Source: Globisporangium splendens (Eukaryota; Oomycota; Peronosporomycetes; Pythiales; Pythiaceae). From it: a DNA stretch of 64,000 bases. A program made the position numbers and the translations under genes. Positions 33,093 to 45,473 of this stretch are shown one piece after another. Each line of letters begins with the position of its first letter. The first letter of the stretch is position 1. Where the stretch lies: the NCBI GenBank assembly GCA_006386115.1, contig VFIW01000004.1, positions 1,054,001-1,118,000 of the forward strand, in the 5' to 3' direction. Under the pieces are notes generated by a model. That model was not told the origin of the DNA. It saw only the letters and a program-made list of their open reading frames with translations, and ran no database searches.

Positions 33093-33619
33093 GTTGTCTC
33101 TTCGGGACGACGGACGCACCGCTCCCTTATTGGGATTTTAATGGATTGCTGCTACTAGGAACTGTGTAGTAAGAATGGTCAATACACTCACCACTCTTCT
33201 CTCCGTCACTGGGTTGATCGCAGCATTTTCTGCTTTCTTCGGTCCGGGCGGGTTTTGTGCTGTACATCACTACATGTTGTAGCGATGGGCAGTCCCGAAG
33301 CGCTTTGCGTTTTGTTTCGCCTTGGCGAAAATGCGAAGCAAAGTGCATCGGGACTGTCCAGCCGTGTCAACCAGAAAGGATAAAAGCATGAGATCCCTGC
33401 CCTTTTCCGCATTTTTTCTCTGCGTGGCATACCCTTCACAGCACTGAGAACATGGTCCAAGAAACGAATTGGACGCCATCAAAGTCTGTATTTACTAGTG
33501 CTGCAGCACATTTTGGGCGAACACGCAAGAAATACGATTCTTTCATGAACCAAAATGGTCGCGCGAAAATGATGAGACTGTCTTCTGTATTCGCGGTAGA
33601 TGTTTTATTGTGTGTAGCT
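33093..33619. other. Convergent 3' spacer with a large hairpin
   Basis: 527 bp between the converging RPL9 and ArfGAP genes. The long imperfect inverted repeat at 33288-33359 is the only structure seen. Confidence 0.5.
33288..33359. repeat. Imperfect inverted repeat, about 34-bp arms
   Basis: The left arm starts GGCAGTCCCGAAGCGCTTTG and the right arm ends CTTTGC...TGCATCGGGACTGTCC in reverse orientation. Arms pair over about 34 bp with a few mismatches and almost no loop (TT between GCC and GGC). It could act in transcript 3' ends, be a tiny inverted-repeat element, or give rise to small RNAs. Confidence 0.75.
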
Positions 33620-36600
33620 TCAAAACATATCAAACGGGTTCGCGGACGCATTCGACGCTGGTTTGTTCAATGAGTCTGCACGTGGAGCACTTGTGAATGC
33701 GCCGAAGCTGTCAGTGCAGAGGGCAATAGTCAGTGCAAGGAGGAACAAGCCGTTTTTTGCGGCAGAGTAAGAACAAGCAAGAGCAAGAGGGTACGTACGC
33801 ATTGTCTCCAAACGGAGCTTGCTGGGTGGGAGCTGTGAACGACGACATTGGCGACTGGGATCTGCAGAATTCGCAATTCAAAGGGAGCACATGCATCTCA
33901 TCAGCACAATGTTGCATGGAGCTGGACAAAGCTCATACAGCAAGTACTCACGGTCCTCCGAACGCGGCTTGGGGCTGAGGATACGAAAACGAGGACATTG
34001 AGGACGCATTTTTCTGCATTGGGGTGCTGAAAGCTGATGTTTGTTCAAACGAGTTCCCGCGCGAGCCTCCTTGCACAGCAGGTGGGAATCCGCCTCTGAA
34101 TGCATGTTGCTGAGGTTGAAATGGTGATGTTGTGGCAGCCCCATGTGGTGGTTGTCCATTGGAAAACGAACCAGACGCAGAGCCTGGCTTCTGGGTGAAC
34201 GAGTTGCCGCGAGAATTGTTTGCACTACCACTACCACTGGATGACAGTCCAATGTTCAGCGAAGCAAATGGATCATTGATAGACGAAGCGTCTGCTGCAG
34301 GCTGCACATACACATTGTTCCACGAAGAAAAAAAAACATATTAGAACGCGTAGATGTGAAGTCAGAACAACGTGCAGGAAACACTCGAACCTTTGCATGA
34401 ACTGACACAGGGGGCGGAACTCCACCATTGTTTGGTGTCGCCGAGTGTGCAAACTGGCCGGGATGCTGAGGATATTGTTGAGCTGGCTGGTGCTGTTGAG
34501 GTTGGCCATACCACTGCTGCTGCTGTTGAGGCTGCTGGAAACTCTGTTGGTGTGGGACCTGCTGCTGCATGTACATGTTGGGATACATTGGGTTCCCATT
34601 CGGAGCTCCCGCTCCTTGTTGAAGATAGTGCTGTTGATATGGGTTCATCCCCATTACACCAGCGCCTTGGCCTTGGAATCCTGGAGCACCACTCGTGTTG
34701 GAAAAGCTATTGTTTTTGCTTCCACTGTTGCCAGCGAAGGCAAATGGATCGTTGCCCGCAGCCGTCTGCTGTCCCGATCCTCCAAAGCCAGGTCCACTCG
34801 ATCCAGGGAACCCATTTCCAGGAGTGCTCTGGGTACCAGAAGCACCAAACACATTGGTCGTGCTTGCACCAAAGACACCTGACGAAGTGGCGGAAGGTCC
34901 ACTTGTGGTGGGAGCAACATCCATTCCATCGAATGCTGCAAACGGATCTGCAGCTGCTGCAGGCTCTGGTTTCACTGGCTCAGGAATCAAACTGCCTCCG
35001 CTAGATGCGCGAGGATTAAATGCGCTAAAAGGATCACTCACGCTCGTACTTGGGAGAGTGCCAGAGCTCGAACGCGCTGGAGTTGCTGACGAGAAATCAC
35101 CAAAGCCGCCATTGGATGCTGCTCCCGTAGAGCTCCCACCAAATGCATCAAACGGGGAAGCAGTTGCTGCAGGTGTGGCACCGAAGGCATCGAAAGATGC
35201 CGTTGAAGCGGTCGACGCCCCAAACACATCCAACGCAGAAGACGTTGCAGTAGACGAGAACGATGCTCCGAACGCATCAAAAACAGATGAGCTGTTCGTT
35301 TTCTTCACCGGGCTTCCAAAGGCATCGAAAACCGAAGGTGTGGCAGGAGCAGGCGCGGATGTGTTTCCGAACGCACCAAGCGACGAAGACGATGCACGGC
35401 TCCCTGTGCTTGGTGGAGGAGCTGGGGCAGCAAACGTACCGAAAGGGGTGCTTGCACTGTGGCTTGACGTATTGGAAGCGGGAGGATCGTCAAAGCCGAA
35501 TGGATCTTTCACCTCTTTGTCCGGACTGAACGCAATAAAGTCGTTTTGCGGTTTCTTCTGCTGCACTGCTGGAGTCGTTGCCACGGGAGCAGCTACACTG
35601 GACGAAGACGACGAAAAGCTCGCTCCTGGAGGCGGAGCCAGCTTGAAGGAGCTAAAATCATGGCGCACAGCAGGAGCAGAGGTAGCTGCTGCTGGAGCAC
35701 TGCTTCCGCTCGATCCTTCAAAGTCACCGAAGTCGCCAAACCCACTCGCGCTGCTCGTAGTACTACTCGGCTGGTCGAAGTGGCCAAAATCGCCAAAGGC
35801 ATTGTTGGACGCTTTTGCAGACGAATCATTTGAAAAATTGGAAAAATCGCCAAACTGAGCAAAGCCACCACCAGAAGCGGAAGACGAGTCGTTGCCGAAG
35901 GCATCGAACGCTGGTGCCGCTGCTGCTTTTTTCTTGGAAGAGGAAGATCCGAAAAAGGCGTCGTCATTGGACGTCGTAAACGACGCGTTTCTCGACTTGG
36001 AGGTCGCCTACAGACGTTCAAAGTGCATCCATTTTGTGAGTTTCCATGAATAAACAAATCTCATTCCTGATCAAATAGCAGAGAATCACGTACCGACGCA
36101 GTCTTCTGCGGAGGATCATCTTTCTTACTCGCACGCGGGGATTCGTAGACCCATCTATTCTCGCACAAGCACAAACTCATCAGTTTTTTTCATGTCATCC
36201 ATGCGCAAGTGTGTCAAACGCTCGTCAACACGTACTTTCGGTCAATGTAAGTCAATCGAATGAAGTTGCGCGTGCGCTCGCCGTCAGTGCCGCCCTGGGG
36301 GCGGAAACTCGGGTCGTGCTTCGCTCGCCAGTACTTTTGCGCAGCCTGCAAAAATATACATAACACAATAACATACTTGCAACTCAGCATCAACTCCCAC
36401 GTATTGCTCTCATTTCGCTGATGATAAGCGTACGTCGTTGCCGCCAAGTTTGATCATGGTCTTGACTTCCGACTCTGTAAACTTTGACATGGAAATCGAC
36501 TTGACGCGGTGCGCAAACTCTCGACTGCGCATTCATTCACACAGCGCGATACAAGACATAAAACCAAATCGTTAGTGACCATTACAGGGTTCAGACCACC

Positions 36601-36947
36601 AAGCGCATGACAGCAACAAACAAACAAATAAAACGTACTGGATCCCACTGCACGACGTGCACACAAACGTGTTGAAGTCCAAACAGATGTATTGCGGCAT
36701 CTTCAACAACACCCAAAGTGCAGTTCCATCGCACAAAACACACACACCGTTAGCACATCCACGTGGTTAAGCACGCCATGATGTGCAAAAGGGGCCACAC
36801 ACACAAAGAACCACTCATACAGCTGCACGCACATACCATTTCGTTGCAGTCAAAGCATCGTCGGTTGGCCGGACTCGCGCGCTGGAAGTCGCGCAGTTCC
36901 TTGATGCGCTTCTCCTCCTGGCGCTTCTCTTCAGCCGGCGACACCAT
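33620..36947 (-). CDS. ArfGAP-domain protein with DPF/DAFG repeats and C-terminal NPF
   Basis: Nine exons on the minus strand: 36837-36947, 36639-36700, 36434-36524, 36236-36345, 36094-36154, 34391-36007, 33952-34301, 33799-33861, 33620-33707, giving 850 residues. The ArfGAP zinc finger is C-x2-C-x16-C-x2-C (CFDC...CTSC), followed by the arginine-containing SGIHREFAHRVKS. The long remainder is Ser/Ala/Gly/Pro-rich with many FDAFG and DPF tripeptides (e.g. DPFGFDD, DPFSAF, DPFAAF) and ends NPFDMF. DPF motifs bind clathrin adaptor appendages and NPF binds EH domains, so a role in Arf-regulated clathrin trafficking is likely. The architecture resembles AGFG/SMAP-type ArfGAPs. The exon 6 donor is a weak GTTCGA. 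Confidence 0.85.
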
Positions 36948-37841
36948 CTTCCTTCGTGTCTTCTTCTTTTTTCTATTCTAGTCCGCCCCTATGACAACAG
37001 AGAGAGCTGGGGTGTATGGAGAGAGATCCGGCGAGGCTGCTGGCTCTAGCGGCTGGTGTCGCTGATACGCCAGACCAGAGAGAGGGAATGCGCACGTCGG
37101 CAACAGGCAAAGGGGAATGCAGACACGCACACACGTATACGGAGGACGCGGGAAGAAGACCGCGCTTGAGGCCGCCTGCTCGCTTCGCTTTTCGCTGGGA
37201 ACAAGCAACAACAGGCAGGCTCAAGAAACTGCCACGTTTTTTTCAAAGGGGGAACGAGAAGGTGGAGGGGTGGTCAGATCAAGCGACCTTCACGTAACAT
37301 GCATACATCATTTCTTAGAGGTGCAAGTGGACGACCTCGAACTTAAGAGCGTACCCATGAGTCCAAGTCATTGACGAGAGAGCGTACTTTAGGACGCTAC
37401 AGTACTCGTCTAAGTTCGTTTTGCAAGTCGTAGCTGCCCTGTCAAGTTCGATCAATCCGCCACCACAGTTTTCTGGAGTGTCGACACGCCAGAAATAGAA
37501 GAAAGCGTTCAAGAAAATGCGCGCGTGGTGCAAGCCCGAAGGGGAACGGCCGAAGCGACGCCTCCCCTCAAGTGCGTCTCTTCGCCTGCACAGGCTCGCA
37601 TTCCGAGATCTTCCGCGCAGAGAACAAGCGCCTGGGGAACAGACGGAGGTTCCTGTCGGCCGGGAGAGCGTGCGCGCGCTTTCTGTGCGTTGCGCACTGG
37701 CAGGTCATCAACACTACGAGTATAGGGAAGGCGTGTTTAAGAAGTGCGAGGAGTTCGACGCTGGGAGATAAGACAGCACGTTGAGGAATACGAGGAGTCG
37801 CTACGACTGTGGGCTCGCCCCCGTGAGTCTTCGTCGCGACC
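36948..37841. other. Divergent spacer between ArfGAP and dynein genes
   Basis: About 890 bp without a recognisable gene. Short GC-rich open frames overlap on both strands but share no family motif. Confidence 0.45.
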
Positions 37842-40800
37842 ATGAGCTCGTTTGAAGACGTCGAGTATATTGTACAGTGGATCCGCGACCGGATCACGCT
37901 GCCCGGGTACCAAGCGAAGGCATGGACGTCCATGGATCTCGCGAGCGTGAAAGAGCTCGTCGAGAATACGAATGTGTTGGCGCTCTTCATGACGCTCATG
38001 AACGGGACGCTCTCAGTGACGACAACAGTGCCGCGTGACCATACGAGTACGGTCATGTACTTTGTGAAAAACGGTCAAGTGCTGATCTCACCGAGCAATG
38101 TGGAGGAGTCGCTCCAGTTCGGCACAGTCGAGATGGACACAATCGCGTCGCTGCTGCACTTGATGAATGGATACTACCTGCAGCGACTCCAGGCAAACAA
38201 ATCGTGGCCGGAGAGCATCCAGAAAGAGTTTACGAGCCAGCTTTATCGGTCCATGTCGAGTCTCACAGAGACCGTGAGCCGTGGGTGCGGGAAAGCGGTG
38301 TTGTATCTGCCGCCAGTGAATCCCGATAAGTTCAGCCACAAGGACAAAGATCTTGTGTAGCAACTGGAGTCGACCGTGATTCACTGGACCCGGCAGATCA
38401 AGGAAGCGATCAACAACCAAGACAACGCGCACGATGCTGAAGGCGCCAGACCGCTGGAGGAGATCAAGTTCTGGGAGCACCGCACACAGGATCTATCGGG
38501 CATCACGGATCAGCTCAATCGCCAGGGTGTGAAAGAGATCGTCGACATTCTTCACGCAGCCAAGTCCTCGTACCTGCAACCCTTTGAGACTCTCTCGCAG
38601 ATCATCAAGCAAGGATCGATTGGAGCAAACGACAACCTCATGTTCCTCAAGAAACTGAGTCCAGTGTGTGAAGAAATCGCTCGTGCGCAACCAGACGAGA
38701 TCCCGCTGCTGCTCAACTATATTCGTCTCATTTGGATGTATTCGCGTCACTATAACACCGAAGATCGAATCACGAGCTTGCTCCGGAAAGTCAGCAACGA
38801 GATCATTGTCGTGTGCTGCAAGAAGATCTCACTACAGGATATCTTCGACGGGAACGTGGAAGCGAGTATCCTGCACTTGGAGCAAAGTATTCAATGCGGA
38901 GTGTCGTGGAAGCAGATTTACCACAAAGCGTCGCATGCTGTGAACACAACCGCGCCAACGCCAGATCGTCGGTGGGCATTTGATGAGACTGGTATCTTTG
39001 CGCAAATTGCTGCGTTTGTGCAGCGCTGTCGGGAACTCCTCGAAGTTTGTGAGGGGCAGATTCAGTTTGCGCGGAAGGGAAAAGGCGGTAAACGAGAAGC
39101 TCTGCCAGGCTTTGGCGGAAATCGTGGATTGGAGATCGTGAAGAACCTGCGCGGCATTGAATCGCAATTTGAAGGTCACGTCGAGAGGTTGCGGAAGTTG
39201 GACTACGATATCCTGGATGTGAAGATCACGAGCTGGCATAGCGACTTTAATTTATTCAAGAATGGTATGAAAGATCTGGAAGCCATGACACAGAATGTGA
39301 TCAACGGGGCGTTCGAGAGCGTGTCGATGATCTCTGCTGGAGTGGATTTGATTCTCGCGTTCCGAAAGATCGCACAACGAGAAGTGATCAAGCGCTGCGT
39401 GGAGAAACGAACGATCGAAATCTTCGGGATATTCAAGACCACCATCGCCACGATTTGCAACCTCTTTGAGAAGAACAAACATGCGCCGCCGCTGTCTCCG
39501 AACGAACCTCAATTTGCAGGCTCTGCATTGTGGGCTCGTAGTCTTCTCCTACGCGTTGCAGATGACTTGATTCGACTCCAGGAACTCGCAGACTCGCACA
39601 ACGCAGCAGAAAATGACGAAGCCCAGACGTCGTACGAAGGGCTGCGACTCGCTGTCAATGAATATATTCAGCGGAAATACCACGACTGGATTGAAGACTT
39701 GAATGCGTTGGGAAACACCAATTTGAACTCCAGACTCGAGAGTCCATTGATGACGAAAACAGGCTCTGCTCTCAAGTCAACCGCCGCGTCTTCGTCGAAC
39801 AATGGAGCGTCGTCACATCATCAAGGCGAGACTACAGTAAGAGACAGCAGCAGCGCGCATGCAGGCGTGAATTTGAACGGGATCTCTCACGGAAAAGAGG
39901 CAAATGCTCTTCAGAACACCGAAAAGACGTTAATCGGACGAGCCAAGAAAGGATTTCTGAGCTGCAATTTCGATCGTCCGTTGCTGAATCTCTTTGCTGA
40001 GGTACATTACTGGCAATACTTCAATGGGGAAATCCAGATTCCGTACATGGCGCACGACATTTGCAACCAGAAGGAGCAATTGCGTGTGCTGCGAGAGCAT
40101 GTTATGCTGGTCGTACGCGACTACAATCGTATTCTTCTCGATCTGTCGTCGACCAAGCGTCGTCTCTTTGAAGACATTATTCGCAAACTCGACCGCCGAA
40201 TTCAACCTGGGCTTCAAAAACTAACCTGGGTATCGAAAGGGGTTGTCGAATGGTATGCGATCAACTTCATCCAAATCGATACCAATTACCTCAAGACAAG
40301 TCTCATTGACCATACGGTTCAATGGATCGGCAAGTTGACTGGTTTACTCAATCAAACTGCACATGATGAGCTGAAAGATCTCATGAACATGATGTGTGAG
40401 AACACGAAGAAGCTTCAGGTGAAGCCAACGAATCTGGACCATCTTGGTGAGAGTATTCGCTTACTCCAGGATATCAAGAGAGTATCTCGTCTGTTGTCGC
40501 ACGGTTTGAGCCATTACAGCAAAAGTACGAGTTGCTGGCGGAGTTTGACGTCCAGACGACAGACGAAGAACAACGCGACCTCATGAATATCAAAGCGAAT
40601 TGGGAGGTGTACGAGGCCATGCTCGCGGAAGCCAACACGATGCTCCAGAAAAGCAAGCTCAGCGTGAAACAGAACCTGCAAGATTCAGTCGCGGAACTCA
40701 ATACGATCATGTCGGATTTGCGAGCAGAAGCCGAGGCGACTTTGCCATATTCAGGTGACCAGCAGTCAGCAGTCGTGCATCGCATTCTGCAAGAGTTTGA

Positions 40801-43800
40801 AAAGGAAATGGGAGCGACGCGTGTTCGCCAAAGCACACTGAAGAAAGGGCTGGAGATTTTGGTATTGAAGAGTCAAAGAATGACGGATTTTTGCAAACTG
40901 AGAAGGAGCTGGAGCTACTGCAGCAAATCTGGGCACTCACGGATGAGTGGGACGTTGTGTGGGCATCGTGGAAGAACAAGGTGTTCTATGAGATCGAGGT
41001 CGAAAGTATGGAGAGCACTGCTGCTCAATTCTTCAAGAAAGTTGTCAAGTACGGTAAGGAGATGAAAAACTGGACGGTGTGGAGCTCCATGAAGACGAAA
41101 ATCGAGCAATTCCGTCAGACGCTGCCTCTCATCCAAGATTTGAAGAGTCCTGCACTGCGTTCACGCCATTGGGCTCAGCTGAAAGAAGAAATGGGCACGA
41201 CATTTGACACCGAGTCGACGAGTTTTACGCTCGAGCGTGTCTTTTCGCTGGGCTTCCATTTGCATGCTGAGTTTATCAGCACGCTTTCAGGGAATGCGAG
41301 TAAAGAATTGTCGATTGGGCAGGCACTGGATAACATCGACAAGCGCTGGAGTGGCATTGATATCGATATTGGCGAATACAAGCGAGTGTATTACAAAATC
41401 AAATCTGCCGGTGATTTGTTTACAGCATTGGAAAACGACCAAGTGCAGCTCTCGACCATGAAAGCGTCCCCGTTCTTTGGTTCGTTCGATACCAAAATCT
41501 TGTACTGGGAGAAAGCGCTGTCGCACATGTCGGAGGTGATTGAGACGTTGCTCAGCGTCCAACGGTGCTGGATCTACTTGGAGAGTATTTTCATGGCATC
41601 CGAAGATGTCATATAACAGTCCACGTTTAACGCTGATATTGTGCGAAAAGTATCGTCTGCTGCGGGGGCGCTGTGCTCGTGAGTCTTGGCTATGGAATGC
41701 TACTCTGGAGTGTTCAAAGTCGTTGCTCCGAAGAAAGAGATCTTGAAGAAACCGCAGCAAGCGCTGGAGCTGAAGCAAAAAGACTTGAAAATTGCGAAAG
41801 AGAAGCTCCAGGAAGTCACGGAGAAAGTCGAAACTCTGAAGCGTCAGTACGACGGGAGTGTTTCGGAAAAGAATGCGCTTCGAGAGGAAGCGGAGCTGCT
41901 GGAGTTGAAGTTGTCACGTGCGGAGCAACTGGTGAAAGGTTTGGCAGGTGGGCACGAACGCTGGCAGGTATCGATCGCCGAGAAGAACGACAACCTGATG
42001 AACGTCGTTGGAGATGCTCTTGTCGCAGCTGCTTTTATTTCATACACAGGACTTTTCGACTCGTTCTACCGTGTATCTCTGGTGGATACGTGGATGAATC
42101 GAGTCACCCAACAAAGACTTTCTATCTCTCAGAAGTTTACGTTCACGGAATCCCTGGCTGACCCAACCGACGTGAGAAGTTGGAATGCTCATGGCCTTCC
42201 TCGAGACTCGCTCTCGACAGAGAATGGTGTGATTACCACGCGTGGTAAGCGCTGGCCACTCATGATTGATCCGCAGGGACAAGCGAATAAATGGATCAAG
42301 TCCATGGAAGGAACGCGACTCGAGGTCGTGGACCCAATGATGAAAGATTTGCTGCGCAAACTTGAGAATGGCATCTGATTTGGAATCCCTGTGCTCATGC
42401 AAGACGTTCTCGAAGAACTCGATCCGAGTCTGGAGCCGGTCTTGAATAAAAGTATCATCAAGATTGGGAATCACGAGGTCATTCGTCTTGGCGACAAGGA
42501 GCTCGATTATAATCGGGAATTCCGATTCTATTTGACGACGAAACTGCACAACCCTCATTACACCCCAGAGGTCTCGACAAAGACGACAATCGTGAATTTT
42601 GTGGTGAGGGAGCAAGGTCTTGAAGCTCAGTTGCTGGGTATCACAGTTCAATTAGAGGAACCTGCACTCGAAGAGCAGAAGTCCGACCTGGTTGTGCGCG
42701 TCGCTGCCGCAAAGAAAAAGCTGATCGATCTAGAGAACGAGATCTTGTGGCTGCTCTCGGCCGCGAAGGGCTCTTTACTTGATGACGAGTCGCTGGTTAC
42801 GACACTAAACGCGTCGAAAACGACGTCCGAAGAAGTCACATCACAGTTGATTATCAGTGAAGAAACGGAAAAGAAAATCGATTTGGCGCGTATGGGATAC
42901 GCGCGAGTCGCATTGCGCTCGTCTACGCTGTACTTTGTACTGAACGACATGACGAGCGTCGACCCAATGTACCAGTTTTCGTTGGACTCGTACGTGAGTT
43001 TGTTCAAGGATTCCATCGTCAAGAGCCGAAATTTGAAAAACCAAGGCGCTCTCAGCGAAGAACTCACCGAGCGAATCAATGCAATCAATGAGTACCACAC
43101 GTACGCGGTGTATGCGTATGCGTGTCGTGGTCTGTTTGAACGTCACAAGTTGCTGTTCTCGTTGCAAATGTGTATCCGAGTGCTGCAAAGCGTGAACAAA
43201 ATGCCTCAGGATGAATACGAGTTTCTATTGAAAGGCGATACCAGTCTGGCTCAAGAAGACAAAGTCACGAATTACGCCAGCGAATTTCTCACCGACCAAG
43301 CCTGGAGCAGCATCGTCGAGCTCAACAAACTCGCCCGGTTCCATGGTCTGGTTAATTCATTTGAGCAAGGCACCAAGTCGTGGAAGAGTTGGTTCCAGAG
43401 TAGTACGCCGGAACTGGAGCCTCTCCCAGGTGACTGGGATGGGAAGTGTAATGATCTGCAGCATATGCTGCTGCTTCGCTGTGTGCGACCAGACCGCTTG
43501 AGTATTCAAGCTGCTCGCTTCACTGCTTCCAATCTTGGCGCGCAATTCGTGGACCCACCACCGTTCGACTTGAGGGCCATTTACGAGACTTCCAACTACA
43601 AGACACCACTCATCTTTGTGCTGTCACCCGGTGTGGACCCGACGAACTCGCTGATTGCGCTTGCCGATTCGATGCACAAGAAGGTAGAAAATTGTGCCCT
43701 TGGGCAGGGCCAGGCGAGTGTCGCTGAGACGATCTTGCAGCGTGGACTTGAGTCAGGCAATTGGGCTTTTCTGGCGAATTGCCACTTGATGCTCAGTTGG

Positions 43801-45377
43801 GCTCCTACTCTTGAGAAGCTGATCGACAATTTCTGCTCGGCGTCAGCGCAAGTGAACCCGCAGTTCCGACTTTGGTTAACGAGTGGTCCGAACCCGAACT
43901 TCCCCATTGCGATCCTCCAGAGAGGTATCAAGATGACGACGGAGCCGCCGAGAGGACTGAAAGCAAACTTATTACGTCTTTACAATACGATCTCACCGGA
44001 GGAGTTCTCACGGTGCCGACAGGTGAAAAAGTACAAACGCTTGCTGTTCTGTCTCTGCTGGTTCCACTCACTTCTCTTGGAGAGAAGGGAATTCAGTAAC
44101 CTCGGCTGGAACATTCCGTACGACTTTAACGAGTCGGGCTTTGCGATCACTGAAGACGCGCTCGCGATCTACTTGGACGAGCATGAGGAGACTCCGTGGG
44201 GTGCGCTCAAGTACTTGATCGCTCAGGCAAACTACGGCGGTCGTGTCACGGACGATTGGGATCGCCGATTGATGCTTGTGTACATAAACCAATTCTTTGC
44301 CGAGGACATTTTGCAGGTCGAGAACGTTCCGTTGTCGGATTCTGATTACTACTTCGTGCCAGATGATGGCGATCTCCACTCGTACGCGGAATACATTCGT
44401 CAGTTGCCGCTCGATGATCCGTCGGCTGCGTTTGGTCAGCATCCGAATGCGCAAATCGCGTCACAGATCGACGATGGCCGCGAGTTGCTTGCAACGATGT
44501 TGTCGCTCCAAGCAATGGGTGTCGCCGAGGGCGGTAAAGGCAGCGATGAAAAGGTGTTGGCGCTGTTGCAGAGCCTAAAGGAGTCTGTGCCTGACGTCTT
44601 TGATCTCCTGAATATCAAGTCCGCTTTAGCGACTCGCTCGGACCCAGATGCCCTAAAAACCGTGCTCATGCAGGAACTCGAGCGATACAACAAACCCCTG
44701 GCGTGCATTCGAGGTTCCGTGATCACGTTGGAGAAGGGAATACAGGGATCCGTTGTAATCACCCCTGAACTCGAAGCCGTGTACGTCGCGCTACTGACGG
44801 GAAGCGTCCCAAAGGCATGGAGTTTCTGCTCCCCGTCGCTCAAGCCACTTGATCCGTGGACGCACGACCTCAAACTGCGCTGTGACCAGATGAGCAAATG
44901 GGCCAACCGCGCACTGCTATCCGTGCGTTGGCTCTCTGGGTTCACGTATCCAACGGGTTTTCTCACCGCGTTGCTGCAAACAGCAGCTCGTAAGAACGGG
45001 ATCTCTATTGATTCGCTCAACTGGGAGTTTATTGTCATCAACCAGAACGAGGCCGCATTGACGCAAGGACCGAAAGATGGAGCCTACATCAAGGGGTTCA
45101 CCCTGGAAGGCGCGCGCTGGGATTTCGACCACGACTGCCTCACAGAGCCCCACCCGATGGAACTGAACTCGGGGATGCCGATCCTGCATTCCAAACCGGT
45201 CGAGTCCAAGAAAAAGTCCTCGAAAGGGCTGTATAGCTGTCCATTGTGCATGTACCCGCTGCGAACGGGTACTCGCGAGCGTCCATCGTTTATGATTGCC
45301 GTGGATTTGAAATCGGGAAATCGCCCGACATCTGGACACGACGAGGCACGGCATTGTTGCTATCATTGAGCACCTAG
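37842..45377 (+). pseudogene. Axonemal dynein heavy chain, internally deleted and multiply interrupted
   Basis: From ATG 37842 a DHC N1 tail is readable (WIRDRITLPGYQAKAW, KKLSPVCEEIARAQP, RDLLEVCEGQ-type segments), then early linker ending FMASEDV near 41613. The next residues, TFNADIVRKVSSAAGALC, belong to the end of the microtubule-binding domain, followed by stalk coiled coil 2 (VFKVVAPKKEILKK), AAA5 (VVGDALVAAAFISY), AAA6 and the C-terminal domain (KGFTLEGARWDFDHDCL, WLSGFTYPTGF). The rest of the linker, AAA1-AAA4 and coiled coil 1 are missing, so no catalytic P-loop remains. Lesions: TAG 38358-38360, frameshifts near 40500 and 40857, TAA 41614-41616, TGA 41680-41682 (normally Trp), TGA 42376-42378 (normally Arg), and a frameshift near 45325 shortly before the natural TAG at 45375. 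About 2,500 codons remain of an expected 4,000-4,500. The arm subclass is unresolved. Confidence 0.93.
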
Positions 45378-45473
45378 TCTGTTGAAATGGGACGAGGAGA
45401 CAACAAGATATGATGTAAACTCGGTAAATATCAAGTGTATATTGTGCTTTTCGCTTTGTTCTTGCAGTAATTT

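Noticed and set aside
34695..35858. 387-codon plus-strand open frame antisense to the ArfGAP repeat region
   Set aside because: Low-complexity mirror of the repetitive sense exon, whose frame is fixed by splice phase on both sides.
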